From: an uncultured Fodinibius sp.
Lineage (GTDB): Bacteria > Bacteroidota > Rhodothermia > Balneolales > Balneolaceae
NCBI GenBank assembly: GCA_913056455.1
Contig: CAJXMJ010000001.1
Span: forward strand, 434,001-498,000
Length of the DNA: 64,000 nt
Direction: 5' to 3'
Part shown: piece by piece, positions 8,445 through 16,212 of the stretch
Numbering within the stretch: position 1 is the stretch's first letter
Layout of the letters: each line of letters begins with the position of its first letter
Notes under the pieces: model-generated
What the model was told of the DNA's origin: nothing
The model's input: the letters and a program-made list of their open reading frames with translations, nothing else
Databases searched by the model: none
Made by a program: the position numbers and the translations under genes

Positions 8445-10451
8445 ATGAAACATTCTTTGCCTATTAAGAAAGTAGTGGGGATCATCGTTATGATGTTATC
8501 CCCATTTTTTGTTCAGGGACAAATGTTAGATCCTGTATCATATTCTGTCATTGGGGCTCCCGATCAGGTAAAAGCAGGAGAAGTATTCGAAGTTACAGTA
8601 AAAGCTTCTATTGATGGGGAGTGGCACCTGTATTCAATTGCCAATGATCCCGACGCCGGCCCTTATCCTACTCAATTTTCTTCAGCATCTTCATACGTGG
8701 CAATTGCAGGGGAAGTACAAGAAAGTGAACCCTCTATTGAAATGGATCCCAACTTTAATGCAGAGTTGGGATGGCATACCAAAGAAGCAACCTTCAAAAT
8801 CCCGGTAGCGTTGCGGAGTAATGTTTCGGGATCTTCAGAGATTGCGTTAGAGGTATTATACCAAGTATGTGATGATAAGTCCTGCCTGCCGCCTAAGACA
8901 AAGTCTATTACACATACCGTATCCGTTGAAGGGGTGGATAGCAACCCTTACAGTGATTTTGAAGAAGGTGCCGGCGAAAAGGCTGAGTCGGCAGGGTCGA
9001 AATCCAATACAAAAGAAGAGGAAGCAGCTACTAAAGATAGTCCGAACCAAGGGCAAGTTGATACGAGTGGATATAGCTCTGGAGGTATTTTTTCTTTCCT
9101 TTGGATTGCATTAGCTGCAGGCTTTGCTGCCCTGTTAACACCTTGTGTTTTTCCCATGATACCTTTAACAGTTTCTTTCTTCTCTAAACAAAAGGAAGGA
9201 AAAGGGACAGCAGCAATAGGGCACGCCTTTGGCTTTGGGCTCGCTATTGTGATTACTTTTACCATTTTAGGGGCATTATTAGCTGTTTTTATAGGAGCAT
9301 CCGGCGCTAACAAATTTGCAGCCAACCCGTGGGTTAATCTGTTTATAGCACTGGTGTTGGTGGTATTTGCCATAAGTTTATTAGGAGCATTTGAATTGAG
9401 GCTTCCCCACCAACTTACGAACTGGTTAAATCGAAAAAGCAACGAAAGTTCGGGACTGATCGGAATTCTTTTTATGGCGCTGACGATAAGTGCTGTCTCG
9501 TTTTCCTGTACGGCTCCATTTGTCGGGGGCGTGTTGGCAGCTACGGCAGGAGGGGAATGGTTCTATCCCATTATCGGGATGGCTGGCTTCTCAACCGCAT
9601 TTGCCAGTCCATTTGTGCTATTTGCCTTGTTCCCACGATGGCTCGAGAGTTTACCCCAGAGTGGTTCTTGGATGAATATTGTGAAAGTTTTACTTGGATT
9701 TATTGAATTGGCTGCAGCCATAAAGTTTTTATCTAACGCAGATCTTGTTTGGGAGTGGGGACTAATTTCACGTCCCTTCGCAATTGCTACATGGATTGCC
9801 ATTTTCCTTATGGCCGGGTTGTATTTATTGGGAGTTTACTCCATTAATAATGAAACCAAACCGACCCAAATTGGCACAGGCCGCCTAATGTTGGCGATGC
9901 CTTTTATCTTATTTAGCTTTTATTTGATCCCGGGTTTGATGGGAGCATCACTTGGAATTTGGGATTCTTGGCTGCCCCCAAAACAAGCCACAGATGTTAG
10001 TGTGGTTCGTTCACTCGCACAGCAAGGGATCGGATCTTCTAATTCCGGAGAATCGGAAAACTGGACTACTAATTATGATGAAGCCCGGCAAACAGCCCAA
10101 AAGGAAAACAAACCTTTGTTTATAGACTTCACAGGCTATACTTGCACAAACTGTCGGGCTATGGAGGCCAATGTTTTTCCTTTGACGGAAATTCAAAAAC
10201 GATTTGCAAAAATGCAGCAAGTGCGTTTATATACTGATGATGGTTCTGACGGGCCGGAAAATCAAAAGTTTCAATTTGAATTGACCGGAACAGTGGCTTT
10301 ACCTACGTATGTAATAGTTGATCCTGAGAACGAAAAAATAATGGATCAGCTTGTGGGATATGCCAATAAAGAAAAATTCCGTCAATTTTTAGATTCTGGA
10401 CTTCAACGGTTTGAACAATCAAATAACAATTTTAGTGTAGGAAATCTTTGA
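8445..10451 (+). CDS. dsbD: Thiol:disulfide interchange protein DsbD
   Basis: This 668-residue inner-membrane reductase moves electrons from cytoplasmic thioredoxin to periplasmic substrates. A signal peptide leads into the N-terminal DsbD-alpha immunoglobulin-like domain, with the Cys pair C142/C147 in VCDDKSCLPP. A low-complexity linker follows, then the eight-helix beta domain, with the cysteine motifs LLTPCVFPMIPLTV and SFSCTAPFVGG. The C-terminal thioredoxin-like domain has the active site CTNC (C567, C570). All three redox pairs are intact. The preferred start is the ATG at 8445, after a TTG-GTA extension. It is probably co-transcribed with rplI. Confidence 0.93.
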   Translation: MKHSLPIKKVVGIIVMMLSPFFVQGQMLDPVSYSVIGAPDQVKAGEVFEVTVKASIDGEWHLYSIANDPDAGPYPTQFSSASSYVAIAGEVQESEPSIEMDPNFNAELGWHTKEATFKIPVALRSNVSGSSEIALEVLYQVCDDKSCLPPKTKSITHTVSVEGVDSNPYSDFEEGAGEKAESAGSKSNTKEEEAATKDSPNQGQVDTSGYSSGGIFSFLWIALAAGFAALLTPCVFPMIPLTVSFFSKQKEGKGTAAIGHAFGFGLAIVITFTILGALLAVFIGASGANKFAANPWVNLFIALVLVVFAISLLGAFELRLPHQLTNWLNRKSNESSGLIGILFMALTISAVSFSCTAPFVGGVLAATAGGEWFYPIIGMAGFSTAFASPFVLFALFPRWLESLPQSGSWMNIVKVLLGFIELAAAIKFLSNADLVWEWGLISRPFAIATWIAIFLMAGLYLLGVYSINNETKPTQIGTGRLMLAMPFILFSFYLIPGLMGASLGIWDSWLPPKQATDVSVVRSLAQQGIGSSNSGESENWTTNYDEARQTAQKENKPLFIDFTGYTCTNCRAMEANVFPLTEIQKRFAKMQQVRLYTDDGSDGPENQKFQFELTGTVALPTYVIVDPENEKIMDQLVGYANKEKFRQFLDSGLQRFEQSNNNFSVGNL

Positions 10452-10517
10452 TTGGAGCTTCATTACGTTAAATAAATTTAAAAATACTATTTAATTTGAA
10501 AATGTAGCTTCCTCTCT

Positions 10518-10550
10518 TTGACATTTTAGTCAAAATGATCTATCATTTTG
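10518..10550 (+). promoter_or_regulatory. exbB promoter region with a 20-bp palindromic operator candidate
   Basis: TTGACA at 10518-10523 is followed 20 bases after its TTG by TATCATTT, a degenerate -7 box. Overlapping it is a perfect inverted repeat of 9-bp arms around CT at 10531-10550 (CAAAATGAT, ATCATTTTG). A second inverted repeat, TTTGAC/GTCAAA, occupies 10517-10534. Such a site over the core promoter suggests repression, for example by a Fur- or DtxR-type metal regulator. Which regulator binds is inference. Confidence 0.55.
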
Positions 10551-10606
10551 CATCTTTACAAGCCCTTATTAACAGATAATAAATATAATCTAATCGGAGT
10601 AATCGT

Positions 10607-11326
10607 ATGACATCGTCTATAGCTCTTTTTTTTCTTCAAGCAGGAGTAGACCAAGGATTTTTTAATGTTCTCGTAGAAAAGTTTAACGAAGGTAATGAGG
10701 GTGGGTTCATGTGGCCGGTCCTTGTCGCCCTGATTCTTGGATTGGCTATCTTCTTGGAGCGAATTATTACACTAAACTTAGCTGATATTGACACTCGTAA
10801 ATTTATTGTTGATGTACAAGAAGCCCTTCAGGAAGGAGGCGTACCAGCAGCCAAAGAACTTTGTGCAGAAACAAGAGGTCCCGTGGCTTCTGTTTTCCAA
10901 GCTGGATTAATGCGTGTTGATGAAGGTGTGGAAGCCGCAGAAAAAGCCATATCATCGTATGGTTCTATTGAGATGAGTTTCCTTGAGCGGGGACTTGTAT
11001 GGCTTTCCTTGTTTATTGCCATTGCACCAATGCTTGGCTTCCTAGGAACGGTAGTTGGTATGATCCAGGCGTTTGATGCTATTGAGCAAGCCGGTGACAT
11101 TTCACCTACCCTTGTAGCTGGTGGTATTAAGGTTGCGCTTTTAACAACGGCTGCGGGTTTGCTTGCCGGTATTATCCTTCAGGTAGGATACAACTATTGT
11201 GTATCCAAAATTGATCGACTTATTTCAGAGATGGAAGAAAGCTCAATTACCCTGATCGATTCTATTGTAATGCTTAAGGAAGGTGAACAGATTGTTGATA
11301 CCTCTGGCAGCTCAGACGCTGAGTAG
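10607..11326 (+). CDS. exbB: ExbB/TolQ/MotA-family proton channel protein
   Basis: The 239-residue protein has three hydrophobic segments: near residues 30-50 (FMWPVLVALILGLAIFLER), 125-150 (IAIAPMLGFLGTVVGMI) and 165-190 (VALLTTAAGLLAGIILQ). The GFLGTVVGMIQAF motif is the signature of the MotA/TolQ/ExbB family. With ExbD it forms the proton-driven motor in the inner membrane that energises TonB-dependent outer-membrane transport. A small membrane protein and two exbD genes follow. Users of this motor in the window are the receptors at 16213 and 30104. No tonB gene lies nearby. Confidence 0.93.
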   Translation: MTSSIALFFLQAGVDQGFFNVLVEKFNEGNEGGFMWPVLVALILGLAIFLERIITLNLADIDTRKFIVDVQEALQEGGVPAAKELCAETRGPVASVFQAGLMRVDEGVEAAEKAISSYGSIEMSFLERGLVWLSLFIAIAPMLGFLGTVVGMIQAFDAIEQAGDISPTLVAGGIKVALLTTAAGLLAGIILQVGYNYCVSKIDRLISEMEESSITLIDSIVMLKEGEQIVDTSGSSDAE

Positions 11327-11377
11327 TAGCCGAGTTTTTAAAAATACATTCACCGATATAATAATTAGTTTACAATT

Positions 11378-11647
11378 ATGATAGTAAATATAGCATTAGG
11401 ACTTGGATTAGGATTAATTGGACTTGGAGTGCTGGGAATGATCGTTTCCGGTATCAGAAGTGTGATGAAGGGCAAGCAGGATGTTAAAAAAATCATCACG
11501 ATGATTGTTCCTTTCGTTGTCTTTGGTATCGCATATGGTATTGCTGGGTCAGTAACAGAGGCTGCTATTGGAACCATGTTGTTTATGATGGCAGCAATGG
11601 TTCTGCTCATAGCGCTTACCGGCATGCGAACCACATTTAATTTGTAA
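11378..11647 (+). CDS. Small membrane protein in the exbB-exbD operon
   Basis: The 89-residue product is almost entirely hydrophobic: a Gly/Leu/Ile-rich N-terminal helix, a short basic loop (SVMKGKQDVKKI) and two further helices. It lies 51 bp after exbB and 20 bp before the first exbD, so it is very likely part of the same transcript. I do not recognise a named family. Its position suggests it associates with or assembles the ExbBD motor, but that is inference from context alone. The antisense frame across it is a shadow. Confidence 0.8.
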   Translation: MIVNIALGLGLGLIGLGVLGMIVSGIRSVMKGKQDVKKIITMIVPFVVFGIAYGIAGSVTEAAIGTMLFMMAAMVLLIALTGMRTTFNL

Positions 11648-11667
11648 TTTTTTAAAACAAGGAAGCG

Positions 11668-12210
11668 ATGTTTGATAATAAAAGAGAACGAGAAGAGCCG
11701 GAAATAGGCGGTGCAGGAATGGCTGACATAGCCTTTTTGCTGCTTATCTTCTTCTTACTTGTTACAACAATTGATGTTGATACCGGTATAGGGCTACAAC
11801 TTCCACCTGCTCCTGAAGAAAATGCTGAGCCCCCACCCATTAAAGAACGAAACCTTTTGAACATTCTGGTGAACTCACAGGGTATGGTACTTATGGATGA
11901 GGAGCCGACTCCGGTAAACCAAGTAAAACAAAAGGTTAAAGCCTTTGTAACCAACAACGGTAAGGATCCTGAATTATCCGATTCTCCGGATAAAGCTATT
12001 GTATCTATTAAAACGGATAGAGAAACCCCGTATAACGTTTATATTGATATGCTTGATGAGGTAATGGGTGCTTATGCCGAATTACGTAATCAAGCAGCCC
12101 AAGCACAATTTGGGAGAAACTATGGACAGTTAGAGGATGATAGCGAGCAGCAACAAGCTATTCAGGATACCTATCCTAAGAAAATTTCAATCGCAGAGCC
12201 CAACCAATAA
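11668..12210 (+). CDS. exbD: Biopolymer transport protein ExbD (first copy)
   Basis: The 180-residue protein has a short cytoplasmic N-terminus and a single transmembrane helix beginning MADIAFLLLIFFLLVTTID. The Asp in this helix is the proton-carrying residue of ExbD/TolR. A periplasmic domain follows with ILVNSQGMVLMDEE and SIKTDRETPYNVYIDMLDEV. The C-terminal extension after about residue 145 (Gln-rich, ending EPNQ) is longer than in Escherichia coli ExbD (141 aa). A second exbD follows after 13 bp, a pairing common in Bacteroidota. Confidence 0.92.
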   Translation: MFDNKREREEPEIGGAGMADIAFLLLIFFLLVTTIDVDTGIGLQLPPAPEENAEPPPIKERNLLNILVNSQGMVLMDEEPTPVNQVKQKVKAFVTNNGKDPELSDSPDKAIVSIKTDRETPYNVYIDMLDEVMGAYAELRNQAAQAQFGRNYGQLEDDSEQQQAIQDTYPKKISIAEPNQ

Positions 12211-12223
12211 AAGAGTTTAACTT

Positions 12224-12670
12224 ATGGGACAATTTGAAAAAAAGTCTGCAAAGTCGGATCCTACAATTTCGCTTACGGCTATGCCAGACATTATATTTAT
12301 GTTGCTCATCTTTTTTATGGTGACAACAGTATTGCGCGAAGTTACCTTGCAGGTTCAAGTTGATTATACTCGTGCAGAGAATATTGAAAAAATAGAACAG
12401 AAACGACTTGTCAGTTATATCTATGTTGGTCCTGAAAAACTTCAGGGCAGGAAAGTAGGCAATACCAAAATACAGATTGATGATTCTATAATCGATGATG
12501 TCGGTGCTGTTCAACAACTTATGTATGATAAGTTGAAAGAAGAACCTCGTCTTATCGTATCACTACGTGTGCACGATGAAACTGAATTCGGTATTGTAAC
12601 TGATATTCAGGAAGAACTCAGAGATGCAGGCACTCTTCGCATTAATTATTCTACGAAGCAGGAACAGTAA
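12224..12670 (+). CDS. exbD: Biopolymer transport protein ExbD (second copy)
   Basis: This 148-residue paralogue of the preceding gene starts with a charged N-terminus and the helix SLTAMPDIIFMLLIFFMVTT, carrying the conserved Asp. The periplasmic part ends with LIVSLRVHDETEFGIVTDIQ. The two copies differ strongly outside the helix. They may therefore form a heteromeric ExbD pair within one motor or serve two motors. It is the last gene of the operon and is followed by a good terminator. Confidence 0.91.
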   Translation: MGQFEKKSAKSDPTISLTAMPDIIFMLLIFFMVTTVLREVTLQVQVDYTRAENIEKIEQKRLVSYIYVGPEKLQGRKVGNTKIQIDDSIIDDVGAVQQLMYDKLKEEPRLIVSLRVHDETEFGIVTDIQEELRDAGTLRINYSTKQEQ

Positions 12671-12692
12671 TTTTTTACATTTAAATCTTTTT

Positions 12693-12729
12693 AAAAAAGG
12701 CAAGTGCACTTAGTGTACCTGCCTTTTTT
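12693..12729 (+). terminator. Terminator of the exbB-exbD operon
   Basis: AAAAAAGGCA and TGCCTTTTTT flank a GTGCA/TGTAC inner stem with one A-C mismatch and a four-base loop, ending in a T run. This is a strong Rho-independent terminator. Confidence 0.85.
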
Positions 12730-12744
12730 ATTTATCAAAATATT

Positions 12745-13785
12745 ATGGACAAAGATTCTTTTCGTTCAATTCAATCCATTGGCCGGACTCAACTTATCGA
12801 TGAGCTGATGGAGTATGCTACTTTTGAGAAGTCATCCGTTATCCAGAGTTCCGGTGATGATGCAGCGGTACTGGAAGATGGGGATGATTATCAATTACTT
12901 ACTTCTGAAACGTTTATGGAGGGGGTTGATTTTGATCTCACCTACTTCCCTCTGCACCATTTGGGTTATAAAATTGCAGTTGCGGCTGTGAGCGATGTTT
13001 ATGCAATGAATGGACATCCTGAAGTTGTATTAGTTAATCTTGCAGTTCCTAATAAAATCTCTGTTGATATGCTAAAAGAGGTTTATAAAGGAATTGAAGC
13101 AGCTTCGAAAGATTTTGAGTTTCAAATAGTGGGGGGAGATCTAACAGCCTCGCACCAAATATTAAGTGCCAGCATTAGTTGCTATGGTAAAGTTTCAAAA
13201 GATCTGATTACCTATCGCAAGGGTGCTTATAAAGATGATGCAATTTGTGTTACAGGTGACTTGGGAGGAGCAATAGCAGGTCTCAGAATTTTAATGAGGG
13301 AAAAAGAGTATTGGGAAGAACAAGAGCAACAGCAATCCTTTCAGCCTAATCTTGACGAGTATGAATATGTAGTCAAACGCCAACTGGTGCCTATTGCCCG
13401 TAAAGATGTTATTGATAAGTTTGATGAGTTGAATATAATTCCAACTTCAATGATAGATATTACGCAGGGGTTGGTGAGTGAGCTAAAACATTTGTCAAAT
13501 ACCTCTGAAGTTGGAGCCCACATTTATGGAGCTACAATCCCTATATCCCTTAAAACACGACACGTAGCTGATGAGATGAAAGAAGATGTAGACAAATATG
13601 CTCTCTATGGGGGAGAGGATTTTGAGTTAATGTTTACCCTGCCCGAAGATGATGTGGAAAAGTTGACGGATGAATTTTCTGACTTTGCTGTCATTGGTAA
13701 GGTTATTGATCGCGAAGAAGGAGTTAAAATGCAACAAGCTGAAGGGGATATGGTTCTTTTTGATGAACCCGAAGGAAACAAATAG
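12745..13785 (+). CDS. thiL: Thiamine-monophosphate kinase
   Basis: This 346-residue cytosolic enzyme phosphorylates thiamine monophosphate to thiamine diphosphate, the cofactor used by the kgd product in this window. Family features are GDDAAVLEDGDDYQLLTSETFMEG-like residues around 32-55, the HLGYKIAVAAVSDVYAMNG stretch, GGDLTAS at about 131-137, and ALYGGEDFELMFTLP near residue 287. The two Asp-rich sites bind Mg-ATP. Its own terminator follows, so it is probably monocistronic. Confidence 0.92.
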   Translation: MDKDSFRSIQSIGRTQLIDELMEYATFEKSSVIQSSGDDAAVLEDGDDYQLLTSETFMEGVDFDLTYFPLHHLGYKIAVAAVSDVYAMNGHPEVVLVNLAVPNKISVDMLKEVYKGIEAASKDFEFQIVGGDLTASHQILSASISCYGKVSKDLITYRKGAYKDDAICVTGDLGGAIAGLRILMREKEYWEEQEQQQSFQPNLDEYEYVVKRQLVPIARKDVIDKFDELNIIPTSMIDITQGLVSELKHLSNTSEVGAHIYGATIPISLKTRHVADEMKEDVDKYALYGGEDFELMFTLPEDDVEKLTDEFSDFAVIGKVIDREEGVKMQQAEGDMVLFDEPEGNK

Positions 13786-13813
13786 TTATATCTTCTATCC
13801 AATAATTAATCGG

Positions 13814-13846
13814 GCCGACCGTTTATATGGTCGGCTTTATCTTTTT
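13814..13846 (+). terminator. Terminator after thiL
   Basis: GCCGACC (13814-13820) and GGTCGGC (13829-13835) form a perfect 7-bp GC-rich stem with an 8-base loop, followed by TTTATCTTTTT. Confidence 0.8.
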
Positions 13847-13928
13847 AAAAATGATCTGAATTAACTAATTAATGACTAAACGAATACGCAGAACATTAAT
13901 ATTTGCCGTATATTACTCTATTCATTGA

Positions 13929-13941
13929 ACGAATAATTCGT
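13929..13941 (+). promoter_or_regulatory. Palindrome just before ftsH
   Basis: ACGAAT-A-ATTCGT is a perfect 6-bp inverted repeat ending 8 bp before the ftsH ATG. A further half-site ACGAAT lies near 13879. Its place in the leader would suit an operator or a small RNA stem. No binding protein can be named. Confidence 0.3.
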
Positions 13942-13949
13942 ATTGTTAC

Positions 13950-16007
13950 ATGTCTGAGAAAAAAAAGCAACCTCAAGGTAAAAAGGGAGACTCCAAAGCT
14001 CCGTTAAAAGGGACAGATAGTTCCCCCAAATTTCCTATCTGGATATATGTGATTTTATTACTGGTTTTGCTAGGCATACAGTTTTATTTCATGAACCCGG
14101 ATGCTGCGAATAAAATTAAATACAGTACTTTCTTAGAATATGTCGAAAAAGGGTATGTAGAAGAAATTACAATCAAGAATGGTACTTATATAAATGGTGT
14201 ATACACTGAAAAGGCTGTAGAGGATGGAATTATTAGGCCGCCGGTAGAGGGTGAAGATGAGTGGGCGCTTTCATCTGAACCGCAAAACAACCGTTTTACA
14301 AGCACTATGATCAAGGGAGATGATATTCGCCCGATTTTAGATGAAAATGATGTAGCCTATGATGTTCAAATTGAAGAGGATTGGTTTAGTGGAATTCTTA
14401 TCTGGCTAATACCAATAGGTCTGGCTATTATTTTTTGGATATATATTTTCCGAAGAATGAATCCGGGACAACAAGTTCTGAGCATCGGTAAAAACAAGGC
14501 CTCTTTGTATGATAAGCAGGCTGAAAACCAAGTCTCTTTTAAAGATGTTGCAGGCCTCGAAGAGGCTAAAGGAGAAGTGGAAGAAGTTGTAGAGTTTCTC
14601 AGAAACCCTCAAAAATTTACTAAACTTGGTGGCACCTTGCCCAAAGGTGTATTATTAGTTGGACCACCCGGAACTGGAAAAACCTTGTTGGCAAAAGCTA
14701 CGGCCGGAGAAGCAGATGTACCTTTCTTTAGTTTAAGTGGATCAGACTTTGTTGAAATGTTTGTTGGAGTTGGTGCTGCTCGCGTTCGTGATCTTTTTAA
14801 ACAGGCCAAGGAAAAAGCCCCCTGTATCATTTTTATTGATGAGATTGATGCTATTGGTCGAAGTCGTGGCAAGGGGATGCAAATGGGATCAAATGACGAG
14901 CGTGAGAATACATTGAACCAACTCCTTAGCGAAATGGATGGTTTCAATACTGACAAAGGAGTTATCATATTGGCTGCTACGAATCGTCCGGATGTACTTG
15001 ATTCGGCCCTACTTAGGCCGGGCCGGTTTGATCGGCAAATAGTTATTGATAAACCGGACCTTCGAGGACGTGTTGAGGTGCTTAAAGTACATACGCGAAA
15101 TCTTACACTTTCTGATGATATTGATTTAAAATTGCTTGCCTCACAGACACCTGGTTTTGCTGGAGCGGAGCTTGCAAATTTATGTAATGAAGCGGCTTTA
15201 ATGGCAGCCCGACGAGATAAAGAAGCGGTCGAGATGGAAGATTTTCAGGATTCTATTGAGCGTGTTATTGCCGGTCTGGAGAAAAAGAATAAACTTATCA
15301 GCCCCCGAGAGCGTGAAATTGTTGCCTATCATGAGTCAGGTCACGCCATAATTGGTTGGTATTTAGAACATACTGATCCGGTGCTTAAGGTGAGTATTGT
15401 TCCTCGAGGGTTGGCAGCACTGGGATATACTCTGCAGACGCCACTTGAAGATCGTTTCTTGATGACGACCGAAGAACTAAACGACAAAATCTGTGCACTC
15501 CTGGGAGGTCGCATTGCTGAGGAAATTATATTCGGACGAATCTCAACGGGGGCGCAAAATGACCTCGAGCGTATCACAAATATGGCTTTTGCAATGGTCG
15601 CAGAATATGGGATGAGTGAAGAACTTGGTTACCTTTCTCTTAAGGATTCCCAGAATCCGGAAAACAGCTATGGATTCAACAAAAAGTATTCGGAGCAGAC
15701 AGCCCAGAAGATCGATGATGCGGTTCGGGAAATCATTCGCCAAAATTATGAGCGGACCAAAGCTTTATTGGTAGAACACAGGGACAAACTCGAAAAGATG
15801 GCTGAGACATTGTTGGACAAAGAAGTGCTTGATCACAACGATCTTAGAGAATTACTTGGCGACCATCCCGAAGGAAAATATCCGGAAGGGATCTTTAAAC
15901 ATGAGAAAGCCATAACGGATAAAAACGGAAAACAGTCGGCTGATTTGGATAGTATAGATCAGGCAGAAGATTCCCACATGGATCTGCCTGATAACAGTGA
16001 TAATTAG
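13950..16007 (+). CDS. ftsH: ATP-dependent zinc metalloprotease FtsH
   Basis: The 685-residue membrane-bound AAA+ protease has a basic N-terminus, a first transmembrane helix near residues 28-47, a periplasmic domain and a second helix near 148-168. The AAA domain follows, with Walker A GPPGTGKT at 238-245, Walker [13 protein letters not shown] and the second region of homology RPGRFDRQI. The protease domain has the zinc motif HESGH at 461-465. It degrades misfolded membrane proteins and short-lived regulators. Length and motifs are intact. The acidic C-terminal tail is variable in the family. Confidence 0.97.
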   Translation: MSEKKKQPQGKKGDSKAPLKGTDSSPKFPIWIYVILLLVLLGIQFYFMNPDAANKIKYSTFLEYVEKGYVEEITIKNGTYINGVYTEKAVEDGIIRPPVEGEDEWALSSEPQNNRFTSTMIKGDDIRPILDENDVAYDVQIEEDWFSGILIWLIPIGLAIIFWIYIFRRMNPGQQVLSIGKNKASLYDKQAENQVSFKDVAGLEEAKGEVEEVVEFLRNPQKFTKLGGTLPKGVLLVGPPGTGKTLLAKATAGEADVPFFSLSGSDFVEMFVGVGAARVRDLFKQAKEKAPCIIFIDEIDAIGRSRGKGMQMGSNDERENTLNQLLSEMDGFNTDKGVIILAATNRPDVLDSALLRPGRFDRQIVIDKPDLRGRVEVLKVHTRNLTLSDDIDLKLLASQTPGFAGAELANLCNEAALMAARRDKEAVEMEDFQDSIERVIAGLEKKNKLISPREREIVAYHESGHAIIGWYLEHTDPVLKVSIVPRGLAALGYTLQTPLEDRFLMTTEELNDKICALLGGRIAEEIIFGRISTGAQNDLERITNMAFAMVAEYGMSEELGYLSLKDSQNPENSYGFNKKYSEQTAQKIDDAVREIIRQNYERTKALLVEHRDKLEKMAETLLDKEVLDHNDLRELLGDHPEGKYPEGIFKHEKAITDKNGKQSADLDSIDQAEDSHMDLPDNSDN

Positions 16008-16046
16008 TGCCACAAAAGCGAACTCATCTGTTTGCGAAATATTGGT

Positions 16047-16090
16047 ACTCCTCTCTACAAATTTCCAACCTCTCTTGTAGTAAAAGGAGT
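16047..16090 (+). other. Extended hairpin upstream of the TonB-dependent receptor
   Basis: ACTCCT (16047-16052) pairs with AGGAGT (16085-16090), and CTACAA (16055-16060) with TTGTAG (16075-16080), around a 14-base loop. No T run follows, so it is not a standard terminator. It lies 120 bp before the receptor ATG and after ftsH. It may be an mRNA leader structure or a processing site. A weaker GCGAAC/GTTTGC pair precedes it. Confidence 0.35.
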
Positions 16091-16212
16091 TCTTAACATT
16101 CTCGTAAAATTAGAATAATAGAGGCATAACGGTGTCATAACAGTTCCACAATCTAAGTGTGTTATCCTTGACATGTAATGTTAAGGACAACCCGAACATA
16201 ATCAGCACACTT

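Noticed and set aside
8948-9442. Minus-strand 164-codon frame inside dsbD
   Set aside because: It is opposite the linker and membrane domain of an intact DsbD and has atypical composition.
11365-11634. Minus-strand 89-codon frame opposite the small exbB-operon membrane gene
   Set aside because: It is an antisense shadow rich in Ile, Pro, Thr and Ser. The plus-strand frame has proper operon spacing and membrane-protein character.
16115-16150. Pho-box-like TGTCATAACAGTT before the TonB receptor
   Set aside because: Only one half-site resembles the consensus and the second repeat is poor, so a phosphate-regulation claim cannot be supported.
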